Assembly (NCBI RefSeq): GCF_007644045.2 | Contig: NZ_VMDW02000087.1 | Span: 1-64,000, forward strand | Length of the DNA stretch: 64,000 nt | Source of the DNA: Vogesella urethralis | GTDB taxonomy: Bacteria > Pseudomonadota > Gammaproteobacteria > Burkholderiales > Chromobacteriaceae | Direction of reading: 5' to 3' | Part shown: piece by piece, positions 17,111 to 24,519 of the stretch | Layout of the letters: the number at the start of each line of letters is the position of its first letter | How positions within the stretch are numbered: the stretch's first letter is position 1 | Translations under genes and position numbers: made by a program | Notes under the pieces: model-generated | Seen by the model: the letters and a program-made list of their open reading frames with translations, nothing else | Databases searched by the model: none | What the model was told of the DNA's origin: nothing

Positions 17111-17143
17111 GGCCGCCCCGCTTTGCAGCAGCCAGGCACCATT

Positions 17144-17695
17144 TCAGGGCTGCTCGCCCACCAGATAGCGTTTGCTCATGCGGCGGAACAAATCATTGCC
17201 CGATACCCGCAAGCACTCAAACAGCACCATCTCCCGCGTCACCAGCACCGCACCGGCGTCGCGCATGCGCTGCAGGCCGTAGTCCCGATTGGCCTCGCCA
17301 CGGCTGGAGACGGCATCCGCCACCACAAACACCTGCTTGCCTTCGGCCAGCAGTTCCATCACCGTCTGCAACACGCAAACGTGGGTTTCCATGCCGCACA
17401 CCACCACCTGGCGCCGCATCATCAGGCTGTCGGGCAGGCACTGGCCGGCCACGCAGGAAAAGTGCAGTTTTTCCACAATCGCCGCCTGCGGTGCAGCCTC
17501 CAGCAAGCTGGGTACCGTGCCGCCCAGGCCCTGCGGGTATTGCTCGGAAAACACCACCGGCAAGCCGACGTCGCCTGCCATGCGCACCAACCATTCACTA
17601 CGCGCCAGCATGCCGTCGGCGTCCAGCACCGCTGGTAGCAGTTTTTCCTGAATATCCACCACCAGCAGCGTGGCATCGTCCTTGTTGATCAGCAT
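17144..17695 (-). CDS. isochorismatase-family cysteine hydrolase
   Basis: A 183-residue single-domain hydrolase of the isochorismatase-like superfamily. The catalytic triad is present: Asp in LLVVDIQEKL (about residue 14), a Lys in IVEKLHFSC and the nucleophile Cys in GMETHVCVLQT. The family includes nicotinamidases and YcaC-like enzymes; the YcaC-like VDIQEKL and SGNDLFRRMSKRY features suggest the YcaC group, whose substrate is unknown. ATG is chosen behind GGAGGA. It is divergent from the large FAD dehydrogenase. Confidence 0.82.
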   Translation of the reverse strand: MLINKDDATLLVVDIQEKLLPAVLDADGMLARSEWLVRMAGDVGLPVVFSEQYPQGLGGTVPSLLEAAPQAAIVEKLHFSCVAGQCLPDSLMMRRQVVVCGMETHVCVLQTVMELLAEGKQVFVVADAVSSRGEANRDYGLQRMRDAGAVLVTREMVLFECLRVSGNDLFRRMSKRYLVGEQP

Positions 17696-17898
17696 CACTC
17701 TTCCTCCAGGCAAGAACTGCAGCTTAACGGCAGCCCCAAAGCAAGGGCAAACCCCTGATGGGCCAACAGAAAAAGTGTGGCAACATCTGCCATCAATACA
17801 ACATCAGACCCTAGTGGCAGCAAAGACCGGCATGGCGACAGGCGCATAGACGCGGCACGCCAGCGCGACGACGCTGCCCCTGCCCGCTGGAGAGTGAC

Positions 17899-20730
17899 AT
17901 GCTGCAAGGTGCCTACCGCGAATTCCATCAACGTATCCTGGAAACCCTGCCGGCACGGCGCGTGTTTACCGACCCGCTGTCCACGCTGGCCTATGGCACC
18001 GACGCCTCCTGTTACCGGCTGACGCCGAAGATCGTCATCAAGACCGAAAGCGAAGCCGAGGTGCGCACCATCCTCGCCGAGGCGGCCAGCCTGCAACTAC
18101 CGGTCACCTTCCGCGCCGCCGGCACGTCGCTGTCGGGCCAGGCGGTGAGTGATTCCATCCTGGTAGTGGCCAGCCACGGCTGGAAGAAGCTGCAGGTGCT
18201 GGACGATGGCCTGGCCATCCGCCTGCAGCCGGGCGTGATCGGCGCCGAGGCCAACGCCGCGCTGCTGCCGTTCGGGCGCAAGATCGGCCCCGACCCGGCC
18301 ACCATCAACTCGGCCATGATCGGCGGCATCGTCAACAACAACTCCAGCGGCATGTGCTGCGGCACCGCCGAAAACACCTACCAGACGCTGAAATCGCTGC
18401 GCATGGTGCTGGCCGACGGCACGGTGCTGGACACCGGCGACGCAGCCAGCGTGGCCGCCTTCCGCGCCAGCCACGCCAGCCTGCTGGCCCAACTGGACGC
18501 GCTGCGCCAGCGCATTCTGGCCGATGACACCTTGGCCGCGCGTATCCGCCGCAAGTACAAGATGAAGAACACCACCGGCTACAGCCTGAACGCGCTGCTG
18601 GATTTTGCCGACCCGGTGGACATGCTGGCGCACCTGATCGTGGGCAGCGAAGGCACACTGGCCTTTGTGTCCGAGGTGACTTACCACACCGTGGTGGAGC
18701 ACCCGCACAAGGCCTCGGCACTGGTGTTCTACCCCGACATCAAGGCCGCCTGCGACGCCATCCAGATCCTGGCGCAGCACAAGGACGTGGTGTCATCCGC
18801 CGAGCTGCTGGACCGCGCCAGCCTGAAGTCGGTAGAAAACAAGGCCGGCGTGCCGGACTTCATCAAGACGCTGGGGCCGGACGCCGCCGCCATCCTGATC
18901 GAAACCCGCGCCGCCAGCCCGGACGCCATGGCGGCCAACGTGGCGGCCATCAGCGGCTACATTGCGCACATCAGCACCGAAACCGGCATCCGCTTTACCA
19001 GCGACGTGGCCGAATACACGCAGTACTGGAACATCCGCAAAGGCATGTTCCCCAGCGTGGGGGCGATGCGCGCCGCCGAAACCACGGTCATCATCGAAGA
19101 CGTGGCCTTTCCCATCGAGCACCTGGCCGAAGGCACGCTGAAGCTGCAGGCGCTGTTCCGCCAGTTCCATTACCACGAGGCCATCATTTTCGGCCACGCG
19201 CTGGAAGGCAACCTGCACTTCGTGTTTACCCCTAACTTCAGCGGCCCGGCCGAGATCGCCCGCTACGAAGCGTTTATCGAAGCCGTGTGCCAGCTGGTAG
19301 CGGTGGAATACGAAGGCGCGCTGAAGGCCGAGCACGGTACCGGCCGCAATATGGCGCCGTTCGTGGAGATGGAATGGGGCCCGGCCGCCTACCGCCTGAT
19401 GCAGGAAATCAAGGCGCTGTTCGACCCGCAAGGCATCCTGAACCCGGACGTGATCATCACCCACGATAAGCTGCTGCACGTGCGCGACCTGAAGCCGATT
19501 CCGGCGGTGGGCCCGCTGATCGACAAGTGCATCGAGTGCGGCTTCTGCGAGGTGATGTGCCCCAGCCGCGCCATTACCCTTACCCCGCGCCAACGCATTG
19601 TGGCCAACCGCGAAATGGCGCTGCTGGAAAAAACCGGCGCTAGCGAACGCCTGGCCGAGATCCGCGCTGCCTACCAGTACGCCGGCGACGAAACCTGTAC
19701 CACCTGCGGCCTGTGCGAAACCGCCTGTCCGGTGGGCATCAACACCGGCAGCCTCACCAGCCTGATCCGCCAAGCCAGCCTCAGCGACGTAGGCTGGGCA
19801 GTGGCCGACACGCTGGCCGACAACTTTGCCAGCGCGACAACCGGCGCCAAGCTGGGGCTGAAGGCACTGGACGTGGTACACGCGGTGGCCGGCGACGGCG
19901 CTACCGGCGGCGTGATGCGCGTGCTGCGCAAGGTAGGTGGCCGCCACATCCCGCGCTGGAACCGCTACTTCCCGCGCGCAGCCGGCAAAATGAAAACGCT
20001 GGGCGTCAACGCGCACAGCCCGCGCCAGGTGGTGTACCTGCCCTCCTGCCTCACCCGCACCTTCGTGCCGTCGCGCCACATGCCGGACCAGCGCCCGCTG
20101 AACGAAGTAGTAGCGTCGGTACTGGCCAAGGCCGGCTACGGCATTGTGTACCCCGAAGGGTTGGCCAATCTGTGCTGTGGCACGCCGTTCAAGTCCAAGG
20201 GTGCGCAGGACGCAGCCGACAAGAAAGTGAGCGAGCTGGAAGCCGCACTGCTGGCCGCCAGCGACAACGGCCGTCTGCCGGTGATCATCGACAACGGCGT
20301 GTGCACCGCCGCGCTGCTGGACGGCATCCGCGACCCGCGCCTGCAGGTAATGGACGTCACCCGCTTTGTGCACGAGGTGGCCGCCGAACACCTGAGCTTT
20401 ACCCCGCAAGACGAGCAGGTGGCGCTACACGTGGTGTGCAGCATGCGCAAAAAAGGCCAGGCTGGCCTGCTGAACGCGCTGGCGCGCCGTTGCGCCACGC
20501 AGGTGCTGGAACCGCAGGGCATTACCTGCTGCGGCTTTGCCGGCGACAAGGGCTTCAGCCACCCGGAGCTGAACGAAAGCGCGCTCAGCGGCCTGCGCCA
20601 GCAGGTACGCGACTGCGGCAGCGGCTTCTCCACCAGCGCCACCTGCGAGATCGGCCTGTCGGAACACGGTGGCATTCCTTACCAGCACCTGATGGTGCTA
20701 GTGGACCGCGCCACCCAGCCGCGCCGCTAA
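17899..20730 (+). CDS. FAD and Fe-S D-2-hydroxyacid dehydrogenase (D-lactate dehydrogenase type)
   Basis: A 943-residue fusion. Residues 40-270 form the FAD-binding domain (TFRAAGTSLSGQA, GPDPATINSAMIGGIVNNNSSGM), about 270-530 the FAD-oxidase C domain with the HALEGNLHFVF histidines, then two 4Fe-4S motifs, CIECGFCEVMCP (near 544) and CTTCGLCETACP (near 600), and a C-terminal heterodisulfide-reductase-like part with two CCG motifs (LCCGTPF, TCCGFAGDKGF). This layout is that of the NAD-independent, quinone-linked D-lactate dehydrogenases (Dld-II, as in Pseudomonas). D-2-hydroxyglutarate is an alternative substrate. It starts behind GGAGAGTGAC. Confidence 0.85.
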   Translation: MLQGAYREFHQRILETLPARRVFTDPLSTLAYGTDASCYRLTPKIVIKTESEAEVRTILAEAASLQLPVTFRAAGTSLSGQAVSDSILVVASHGWKKLQVLDDGLAIRLQPGVIGAEANAALLPFGRKIGPDPATINSAMIGGIVNNNSSGMCCGTAENTYQTLKSLRMVLADGTVLDTGDAASVAAFRASHASLLAQLDALRQRILADDTLAARIRRKYKMKNTTGYSLNALLDFADPVDMLAHLIVGSEGTLAFVSEVTYHTVVEHPHKASALVFYPDIKAACDAIQILAQHKDVVSSAELLDRASLKSVENKAGVPDFIKTLGPDAAAILIETRAASPDAMAANVAAISGYIAHISTETGIRFTSDVAEYTQYWNIRKGMFPSVGAMRAAETTVIIEDVAFPIEHLAEGTLKLQALFRQFHYHEAIIFGHALEGNLHFVFTPNFSGPAEIARYEAFIEAVCQLVAVEYEGALKAEHGTGRNMAPFVEMEWGPAAYRLMQEIKALFDPQGILNPDVIITHDKLLHVRDLKPIPAVGPLIDKCIECGFCEVMCPSRAITLTPRQRIVANREMALLEKTGASERLAEIRAAYQYAGDETCTTCGLCETACPVGINTGSLTSLIRQASLSDVGWAVADTLADNFASATTGAKLGLKALDVVHAVAGDGATGGVMRVLRKVGGRHIPRWNRYFPRAAGKMKTLGVNAHSPRQVVYLPSCLTRTFVPSRHMPDQRPLNEVVASVLAKAGYGIVYPEGLANLCCGTPFKSKGAQDAADKKVSELEAALLAASDNGRLPVIIDNGVCTAALLDGIRDPRLQVMDVTRFVHEVAAEHLSFTPQDEQVALHVVCSMRKKGQAGLLNALARRCATQVLEPQGITCCGFAGDKGFSHPELNESALSGLRQQVRDCGSGFSTSATCEIGLSEHGGIPYQHLMVLVDRATQPRR

Positions 20731-20755
20731 GCCCTGCTGCTTGCGGCCAACCCTG

Positions 20756-20812
20756 CTGCCCGTGCCGCCTTGCCCGCACGGGCAGTTGCCATTTGGCATG
20801 CGGCAATGGCAA
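20756..20812 (+). repeat. two consecutive hairpins upstream of the double acetyltransferase
   Basis: CTGCCCGTGC (20756-20765) pairs perfectly with GCACGGGCAG (20776-20785), and the next bases TTGCCATT (20786-20793) pair with AATGGCAA (20805-20812). There is no T run after them. A GGTTGGCCGCA copy (minus, 20742-20752) precedes them. They could be a 3-prime end structure of the dehydrogenase mRNA or a leader structure for the next gene. Confidence 0.6.
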
Positions 20813-20869
20813 GGTAGGGCTTCGGGCACGGCCAACCGCTGCCGCAGCCCATCAACTCCGGGAGCCCTC

Positions 20870-21925
20870 ATGGCTTACACCATCCGTCGCCTGCAGCCCA
20901 CCGATGCGGCTGCGCTGTTCCGCCTGCGCCAATCCCCCGGCGTGGTGCGCAATACGCTGCAACAGCCGTTCCAGTCGCTGGCCGCCACCCAGGCTTTTCT
21001 CGACAACTATCCGGAAACCAGCCACGCGCTGGTGGCCTGTACCGACGATGGCGAGCTGGTCGGCTGCGGCGGGCTGCATGCCGGCCATCACAGCCCGCGC
21101 CGCCGCCATAGTGCGCTGTTCTTTCTGTTTGTCCGCGACGACTGGCAAGGCAAGGGCGTGGGTAGCGCACTATTGCGGGCGGTGCTGGACTACGCCGACA
21201 ACTGGCTGGACCTGAAGCGCATCGAGCTGGACGCCGTACACGACAACCACGGCGCCATCGCGCTGTACGAGCGCTTCGGCTTCCGCCACGAAGGCGTTAG
21301 CCGCGGCTTCAACCTGCGCGAAGGGGTGTATGAAGATGCCGTGCTGATGGCGCGGCTGCGCTTTCGCGAAGGGGAACTGGGCACAGCGCGCGCTGAGTTG
21401 CAGGACATGGCGGGCGAACGCGTACCTGCCGGCAGCGCTTTCAGCCTGCGCCACGCCGAGCCGGGCGACGCCGCCGGCATGGCCGCGGTGATGGCCTACG
21501 ACAGCACCTACGGCAACACGCTGCAGCTGCCCTACCCCAGCGCCGCCATCTGGCAGCAGCGGCTGAAACAGTCCGGCCGCACCGTACTGGTGGCCTGCGA
21601 CGCCGACGGTACCATCATCGGCCACTGCGGCGCCTGGGCACCCAGCGACAACCCGCGGGTGGCACACATCATCGGCGTGGGCATTACCGTCACGCCAGCG
21701 TGGCAAGGCCGTGGCGTCGGCAGCGCGCTGTTATCGGCCATGGTGCAGCAGGTACGCGACTACCAGCCCTACCGCCGCATGGAACTGACCGTGTTTGCCG
21801 GCAACGCGCCGGCGATCGCGCTGTACCGCAAGCTGGGCTTCCAGCAAGAAGCGGTACTGACCGGCTACGCCTACCAGGCCGGGCAATACCGCGACTGCCT
21901 GCAAATGAGTTTGTGGCTGAAATAA
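20870..21925 (+). CDS. tandem two-domain GNAT acetyltransferase
   Basis: A 351-residue protein with two GNAT domains. The first (1-165) has SALFFLFVRDDWQGKGVGSALLRAVLDY; the second (about 185-351) has IGVGITVTPAWQGRGVGSALLSAMV, both with intact Q/RxxGxG/A acetyl-CoA loops. The halves are related but clearly diverged, so this is an old internal duplication or fusion. Substrates are unknown; the YkkB/RimI-like ends (LYERFGFRHEG, LYRKLGFQQEAV) suggest small-molecule amines. CGGGAG lies 6-8 bases before ATG. Confidence 0.85.
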   Translation: MAYTIRRLQPTDAAALFRLRQSPGVVRNTLQQPFQSLAATQAFLDNYPETSHALVACTDDGELVGCGGLHAGHHSPRRRHSALFFLFVRDDWQGKGVGSALLRAVLDYADNWLDLKRIELDAVHDNHGAIALYERFGFRHEGVSRGFNLREGVYEDAVLMARLRFREGELGTARAELQDMAGERVPAGSAFSLRHAEPGDAAGMAAVMAYDSTYGNTLQLPYPSAAIWQQRLKQSGRTVLVACDADGTIIGHCGAWAPSDNPRVAHIIGVGITVTPAWQGRGVGSALLSAMVQQVRDYQPYRRMELTVFAGNAPAIALYRKLGFQQEAVLTGYAYQAGQYRDCLQMSLWLK

Positions 21926-21929
21926 ACAG

Positions 21930-21951
21930 GGTTGGCCGCACGCGGCCAACT
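21930..21951. repeat. facing pair of DUS-like 11-mers at the acetyltransferase end
   Basis: GGTTGGCCGCA (21930-21940) is followed directly by the complement of a one-off copy (21941-21951), giving 9-bp arms. No T run follows; the functional terminator is probably the next hairpin. Confidence 0.7.
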
Positions 21952-21982
21952 TGCCCAAGGCAGGCGCACCGCCAGAAACGAC

Positions 21983-22011
21983 AAAGCCCCGCAATGCGGG
22001 GCTGTTTTTTT
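21983..22011 (+). terminator. terminator after the double acetyltransferase
   Basis: AGCCCCGC and GCGGGGCT pair around AAT and are followed by GTTTTTTT. It faces the end of the small membrane protein gene on the opposite strand. Confidence 0.85.
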
Positions 22012-22024
22012 GACCCTTCGGCGC

Positions 22025-22207
22025 TTAGCGCTTGCCGAAATGGTAAGGCGACAGTTTGTAGTATGGGTTCAGCGGGTGCCAGCCGGACAGGGCCTTGGGC
22101 TGGCTGGCCAGGCGGGCTCGCACTGCACCGGCCAGGAAGGCCAGCACGCCGCCTACCAGCGGCATCAGCAGGAAGTAGACCGCACACAGCACAATCAGGG
22201 TTTCCAT
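22025..22207 (-). CDS. 60-residue membrane protein of unknown function
   Basis: The predicted protein begins METLIVLCAVYFLLMPLVGG and has one long hydrophobic segment (residues 4-30) followed by a basic tail with HPLNPYYKLSPYHFGKR. I see no family match. Start is placed at ATG 22207 with GGAGAACC upstream. An inverted repeat overlaps the leader (22220-22237). Separate transcription is likely since it is convergent with the acetyltransferase. Short length keeps confidence moderate. Confidence 0.65.
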   Translation of the reverse strand: METLIVLCAVYFLLMPLVGGVLAFLAGAVRARLASQPKALSGWHPLNPYYKLSPYHFGKR

Positions 22208-22219
22208 GATGGTTCTCCA

Positions 22220-22237
22220 ATAATGTATACACATTAT
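22220..22237. promoter_or_regulatory. inverted repeat ATAATGT-N4-ACATTAT upstream of the small membrane gene
   Basis: Seven-base arms are separated by four bases, about 13 bases before the start codon. On minus it overlaps a possible -10 box (TATACA). Its A/T richness contrasts with the surroundings and suggests an operator. Confidence 0.45.
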
Positions 22238-22395
22238 CGGCCATGACAGCAGGAAAGTCGTTCAGAAACAGGACACTAGCTTTGTGCGGTGCGACATTGT
22301 TCCAGCCAGGCACCAACGCCCGTCATGCCAGTCGCGATACGCACCCGCACCAGCGCTGCGCCATGCCAGTGCCTTCGCCCCCGCACCGCCAAACA

Positions 22396-22418
22396 AAAAG
22401 CCGCCCTAAGGCGGCTTT
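22396..22418 (-). terminator. rplI operon terminator
   Basis: AAAAGCCGCC (plus 22396-22405) pairs with GGCGGCTTTT (22409-22418) around CTAA or TTAG. It stands about 20 bases beyond the rplI stop and could act in both directions. Confidence 0.85.
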
Positions 22419-22440
22419 TCGCGGATGTTGTCAGCGCGGA

Positions 22441-22890
22441 TTAGGCAGCAGCAACAACAACGATCTTCACAGCAGCAACCACGTCGTGGTGCAGAGCGAT
22501 TTCCAGATCGTATTCGCCGATGGCCTTCAGCGGGCCGTTCGGCAGACGAACTTCGAAACGCTTAACTGCAACGCCAGCAGCGGTGATGGCTTCGGCGATG
22601 TCAACGTTGGTTACGGAACCGAACAGACGGCCGTCAACGCCGGCTTTCTGAGCGATGGTGAAGGAAGCGTCTACCAGCTTCTCGGCGCGAGCCTTGGCAT
22701 CAGCCAGGATTTCAGCCTGTTTGGCTTCCAGCTCGGCACGGCGAGCTTCGAACTCTTTCAGGTTGGCTTCGGTAGCGCGTTTGGCTTTGCCTTGCGGGAT
22801 CAGGAAGTTACGGGCGTAGCCGTTCTTCACGTTTACCACATCACCCAGGACGCCCAGGTTGGCAACTTGTTCGAGCAGAATGATTTGCAT
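22441..22890 (-). CDS. rplI: 50S ribosomal protein L9
   Basis: L9 binds 23S rRNA beside the L1 stalk and helps keep the reading frame. The 149-residue protein has the universal start [36 protein letters not shown], a long central helix ([19 protein letters not shown]) and the C-terminal domain. It is the last gene of rpsF-priB-rpsR-rplI. Confidence 0.98.
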   Translation of the reverse strand: MQIILLEQVANLGVLGDVVNVKNGYARNFLIPQGKAKRATEANLKEFEARRAELEAKQAEILADAKARAEKLVDASFTIAQKAGVDGRLFGSVTNVDIAEAITAAGVAVKRFEVRLPNGPLKAIGEYDLEIALHHDVVAAVKIVVVAAA

Positions 22891-22916
22891 CTTGTCGTAT
22901 CCTTATCCCGGAATTA

Positions 22917-23141
22917 GTGCTGGTCGGTGTACGGCAGGAAGGCCAGGAAGCGCGCGCGCTTGATGGCTTCGGACAGCTGACGCTGGTAGCCTGCTTTGGT
23001 GCCGGTGATACGGGCCGGGATGATTTTGCCGTTTTCGGCAATGAAGTCCTTCAGCAGATCAACGGATTTGTAATCGATTTCCTTGATGCCTTCCGCGGTG
23101 AAGCGGCAGAACTTCTTGCGCTTGAAGAGTTGACGAGCCAT
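22917..23141 (-). CDS. rpsR: 30S ribosomal protein S18
   Basis: S18 pairs with S6 on the 30S platform. The 74-residue protein carries the hallmark [24 protein letters not shown] and the [30 protein letters not shown] segment. Start at [11 protein letters not shown]; the in-frame upstream codons overlap priB and are not part of the family. The gap to priB is 4 bases. Confidence 0.98.
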
Positions 23142-23145
23142 TTGA

Positions 23146-23463
23146 TTAACCTTTAACAAATTCAACAGATTCGATGTGTAGAACCAACCGCGGATTCCGC
23201 ATGCTGCGCTGATTCAGGAAGCCGGTGCAGTGCACGCTGTTTCCTGCCATCTTCCCTGCCAGCCGTTTGGCCAGCTCCCCCAGTACAACGGCCTGGATTT
23301 CACAGGTAACGTCGCGCTCCAGGGTGGCAATGGTTTGCCGGGAGTGATGCCTGAGCCACATCTCCAGTACCGGCATGCCGGCGGGCGTGTGTCGCAGGGG
23401 CGCTTCAGTGGTGACCGTAGCGGTCAGTTCGAGCCGGTTCTGCAAGGGTGCAGCGTTGCCCAA
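23146..23463 (-). CDS. priB: primosomal replication protein N
   Basis: PriB is a small OB-fold single-strand DNA binding protein that stabilises PriA at stalled forks. The 105-residue reading has [35 protein letters not shown], the PriB pattern. No ATG is available near the N terminus: the first candidate is a TTG immediately after the rpsF stop, and another TTG seven codons in. Translation probably depends on coupling to rpsF. Position between rpsF and rpsR is diagnostic for beta- and gammaproteobacteria. Confidence 0.9.
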   Translation of the reverse strand: MGNAAPLQNRLELTATVTTEAPLRHTPAGMPVLEMWLRHHSRQTIATLERDVTCEIQAVVLGELAKRLAGKMAGNSVHCTGFLNQRSMRNPRLVLHIESVEFVKG

Positions 23464-23841
23464 TTAGGCAGCGACTTCAGCCTCAGCAGCAGCTTGCTGG
23501 CCTTCCAGCAGGCTCTTGGCCTTCTCGTCCTTCATCATCGGGGATGCTTCGGTGATAGCACGAGTCATCTTGATGGTCAGGTGACGCAGTACAGCGTCGT
23601 TGAATTTGAAGGCGTGCTCGATTTCGGCCAGAGTTTCCGGAGTGCACTCTACGTTCATCAGAACGTAGTGAGCTTTGTGAACTTTCTGGATCGGGTAAGC
23701 CAGTTGACGGCGGCCCCAGTCTTCCAGACGGTGGATTTTACCGTCAGCGTTCAGGACCATGCCCTTGTAACGCTCAACCATCGCACCAACCTGTTCGCTC
23801 TGATCCGGATGGACGATGAACACGATTTCGTAATGCCGCAT
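23464..23841 (-). CDS. rpsF: 30S ribosomal protein S6
   Basis: The 125-residue protein begins [29 protein letters not shown] and contains [26 protein letters not shown], both typical of S6. A 25-residue Ala/Glu-rich tail (AAAEAEVAA) follows the core, as in many proteobacteria. AAGGAG stands 5-7 bases before ATG. It heads the operon with a good promoter at 23911-23939. Confidence 0.98.
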   Translation of the reverse strand: MRHYEIVFIVHPDQSEQVGAMVERYKGMVLNADGKIHRLEDWGRRQLAYPIQKVHKAHYVLMNVECTPETLAEIEHAFKFNDAVLRHLTIKMTRAITEASPMMKDEKAKSLLEGQQAAAEAEVAA

Positions 23842-23910
23842 GTGAACTCCTTGTGGCTATAAAGCCCTTCGTCATGCGCGATAGCGAAGGGCAAGGGTTA
23901 AAAGCTGCAG

Positions 23911-23939
23911 ATTGTACGGAGTTTGGCCAGCCATCGCAA
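23911..23939 (-). promoter_or_regulatory. promoter of the rpsF-priB-rpsR-rplI operon
   Basis: On minus, TTGCGA (23934-23939) and TACAAT (23911-23916) are spaced by 17 bases, about 70 bases before the rpsF start. I see no S6:S18 autoregulatory leader motif that I could name with confidence. Confidence 0.65.
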
Positions 23940-23989
23940 GCCAAACGCGTGCATTTTCAGGCATTTGGCCGGCCATGCGGCCAACAGTG

Positions 23990-24196
23990 TCAGCCGATTA
24001 CATCAAAACCGGCGTTTTCTACCGCCTGCTGCCAGGCGGCAGGCTGGGCGTCACCGTCAAAACGGATGGTTACCGCCTTGCTGGCCAGGTCTACCTGCAC
24101 CTCGGCCACGCCGGCCACGGCTTGCAGTGCGCGGGTCACACCCGCGGCACAACCGCCGCAGGTCATGCCGTCTACCTTGATGATTTGCTGGTTCAT
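23990..24196 (-). CDS. copZ: copper chaperone CopZ-like, heavy-metal-associated domain
   Basis: A single 68-residue heavy-metal-associated domain with the metal loop GMTCGGC (residues 10-16) in VDGMTCGGCAAGVTRALQ. It binds Cu(I) in the cytoplasm and hands it to a P-type ATPase or stores it. No ATPase gene is in the window. Start at MNQQIIKVDG, with GGAGAACAG upstream. It is the third gene of the copper operon, after csoR with a 14-base gap. Confidence 0.9.
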   Translation of the reverse strand: MNQQIIKVDGMTCGGCAAGVTRALQAVAGVAEVQVDLASKAVTIRFDGDAQPAAWQQAVENAGFDVIG

Positions 24197-24210
24197 GTCT
24201 GTTCTCCTGT

Positions 24211-24516
24211 TCAACGCATTTTCTTCAGCAGGGCCATCACTTCGGCGATGGCCTCGTCGCTATTCCCCTCGGTGACTGCTCGGCTTACGCAGCCCTTGAG
24301 GTGGTTTTCCAGCAGCTGCTGCGCCACGGCGTCCAGCGCCGAGCGGGCGGCGGCAATCTGGGTCAGCACGTCCACGCAGTAGCGGTCGCCTTCTATCATG
24401 CCGGCGATGCCGCGCACCTGGCCTTCCAGCCGCGCCAGGCGCTTGAGCAACGCGGTCTTGTCCGGCTGTACCACGCTTTTGGGCGTGTGGCAGCAATCGT
24501 GTTGCGGTTCGGTCAT
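24211..24516 (-). CDS. csoR: CsoR-family Cu(I)-sensing repressor
   Basis: A 101-residue all-helical repressor of the CsoR/RcnR family ([20 protein letters not shown]). The Cu(I) ligands are in place: Cys in GDRYCVDVL and the His-x3-Cys in LLENHLKGC. FrmR and RcnR members differ at these sites, so copper sensing is the best reading. The N terminus has an extra His/Cys stretch (HDCCH). It lies between the multicopper oxidase and copZ, and a matching palindrome overlaps the operon promoter. Confidence 0.9.
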   Translation of the reverse strand: MTEPQHDCCHTPKSVVQPDKTALLKRLARLEGQVRGIAGMIEGDRYCVDVLTQIAAARSALDAVAQQLLENHLKGCVSRAVTEGNSDEAIAEVMALLKKMR

Positions 24517-24519
24517 GGT

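Larger units (their letters stand above)
16672..17143. other. 472-base intergenic stretch, structured and probably non-coding
   Basis: No convincing open reading frame is seen on either strand; the long frames crossing it are antisense to or run into flanking genes. In order it holds the terminator of the upstream gene (16694), a consensus sigma-54 promoter (16814-16829), several inverted repeats, and a DUS-type terminator (17073-17110) with its T run on plus. Confidence 0.75.

Noticed and set aside
16672..17143. 6S, tmRNA or RNase P RNA in the intergenic region
   Set aside because: None of their conserved cores was found, and a sigma-54 promoter does not fit these housekeeping RNAs.
16726..17688. 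A 320-codon plus frame spanning the intergenic region
   Set aside because: It runs through two terminators and into the antisense strand of the isochorismatase-family gene; its composition (Pro, Arg, Ser rich) is not that of a protein in this genome.
18793..20409. A 538-codon frame on minus opposite the FAD dehydrogenase
   Set aside because: The sense strand encodes a complete family protein with Fe-S motifs; the antisense frame has no ribosome site or domain.
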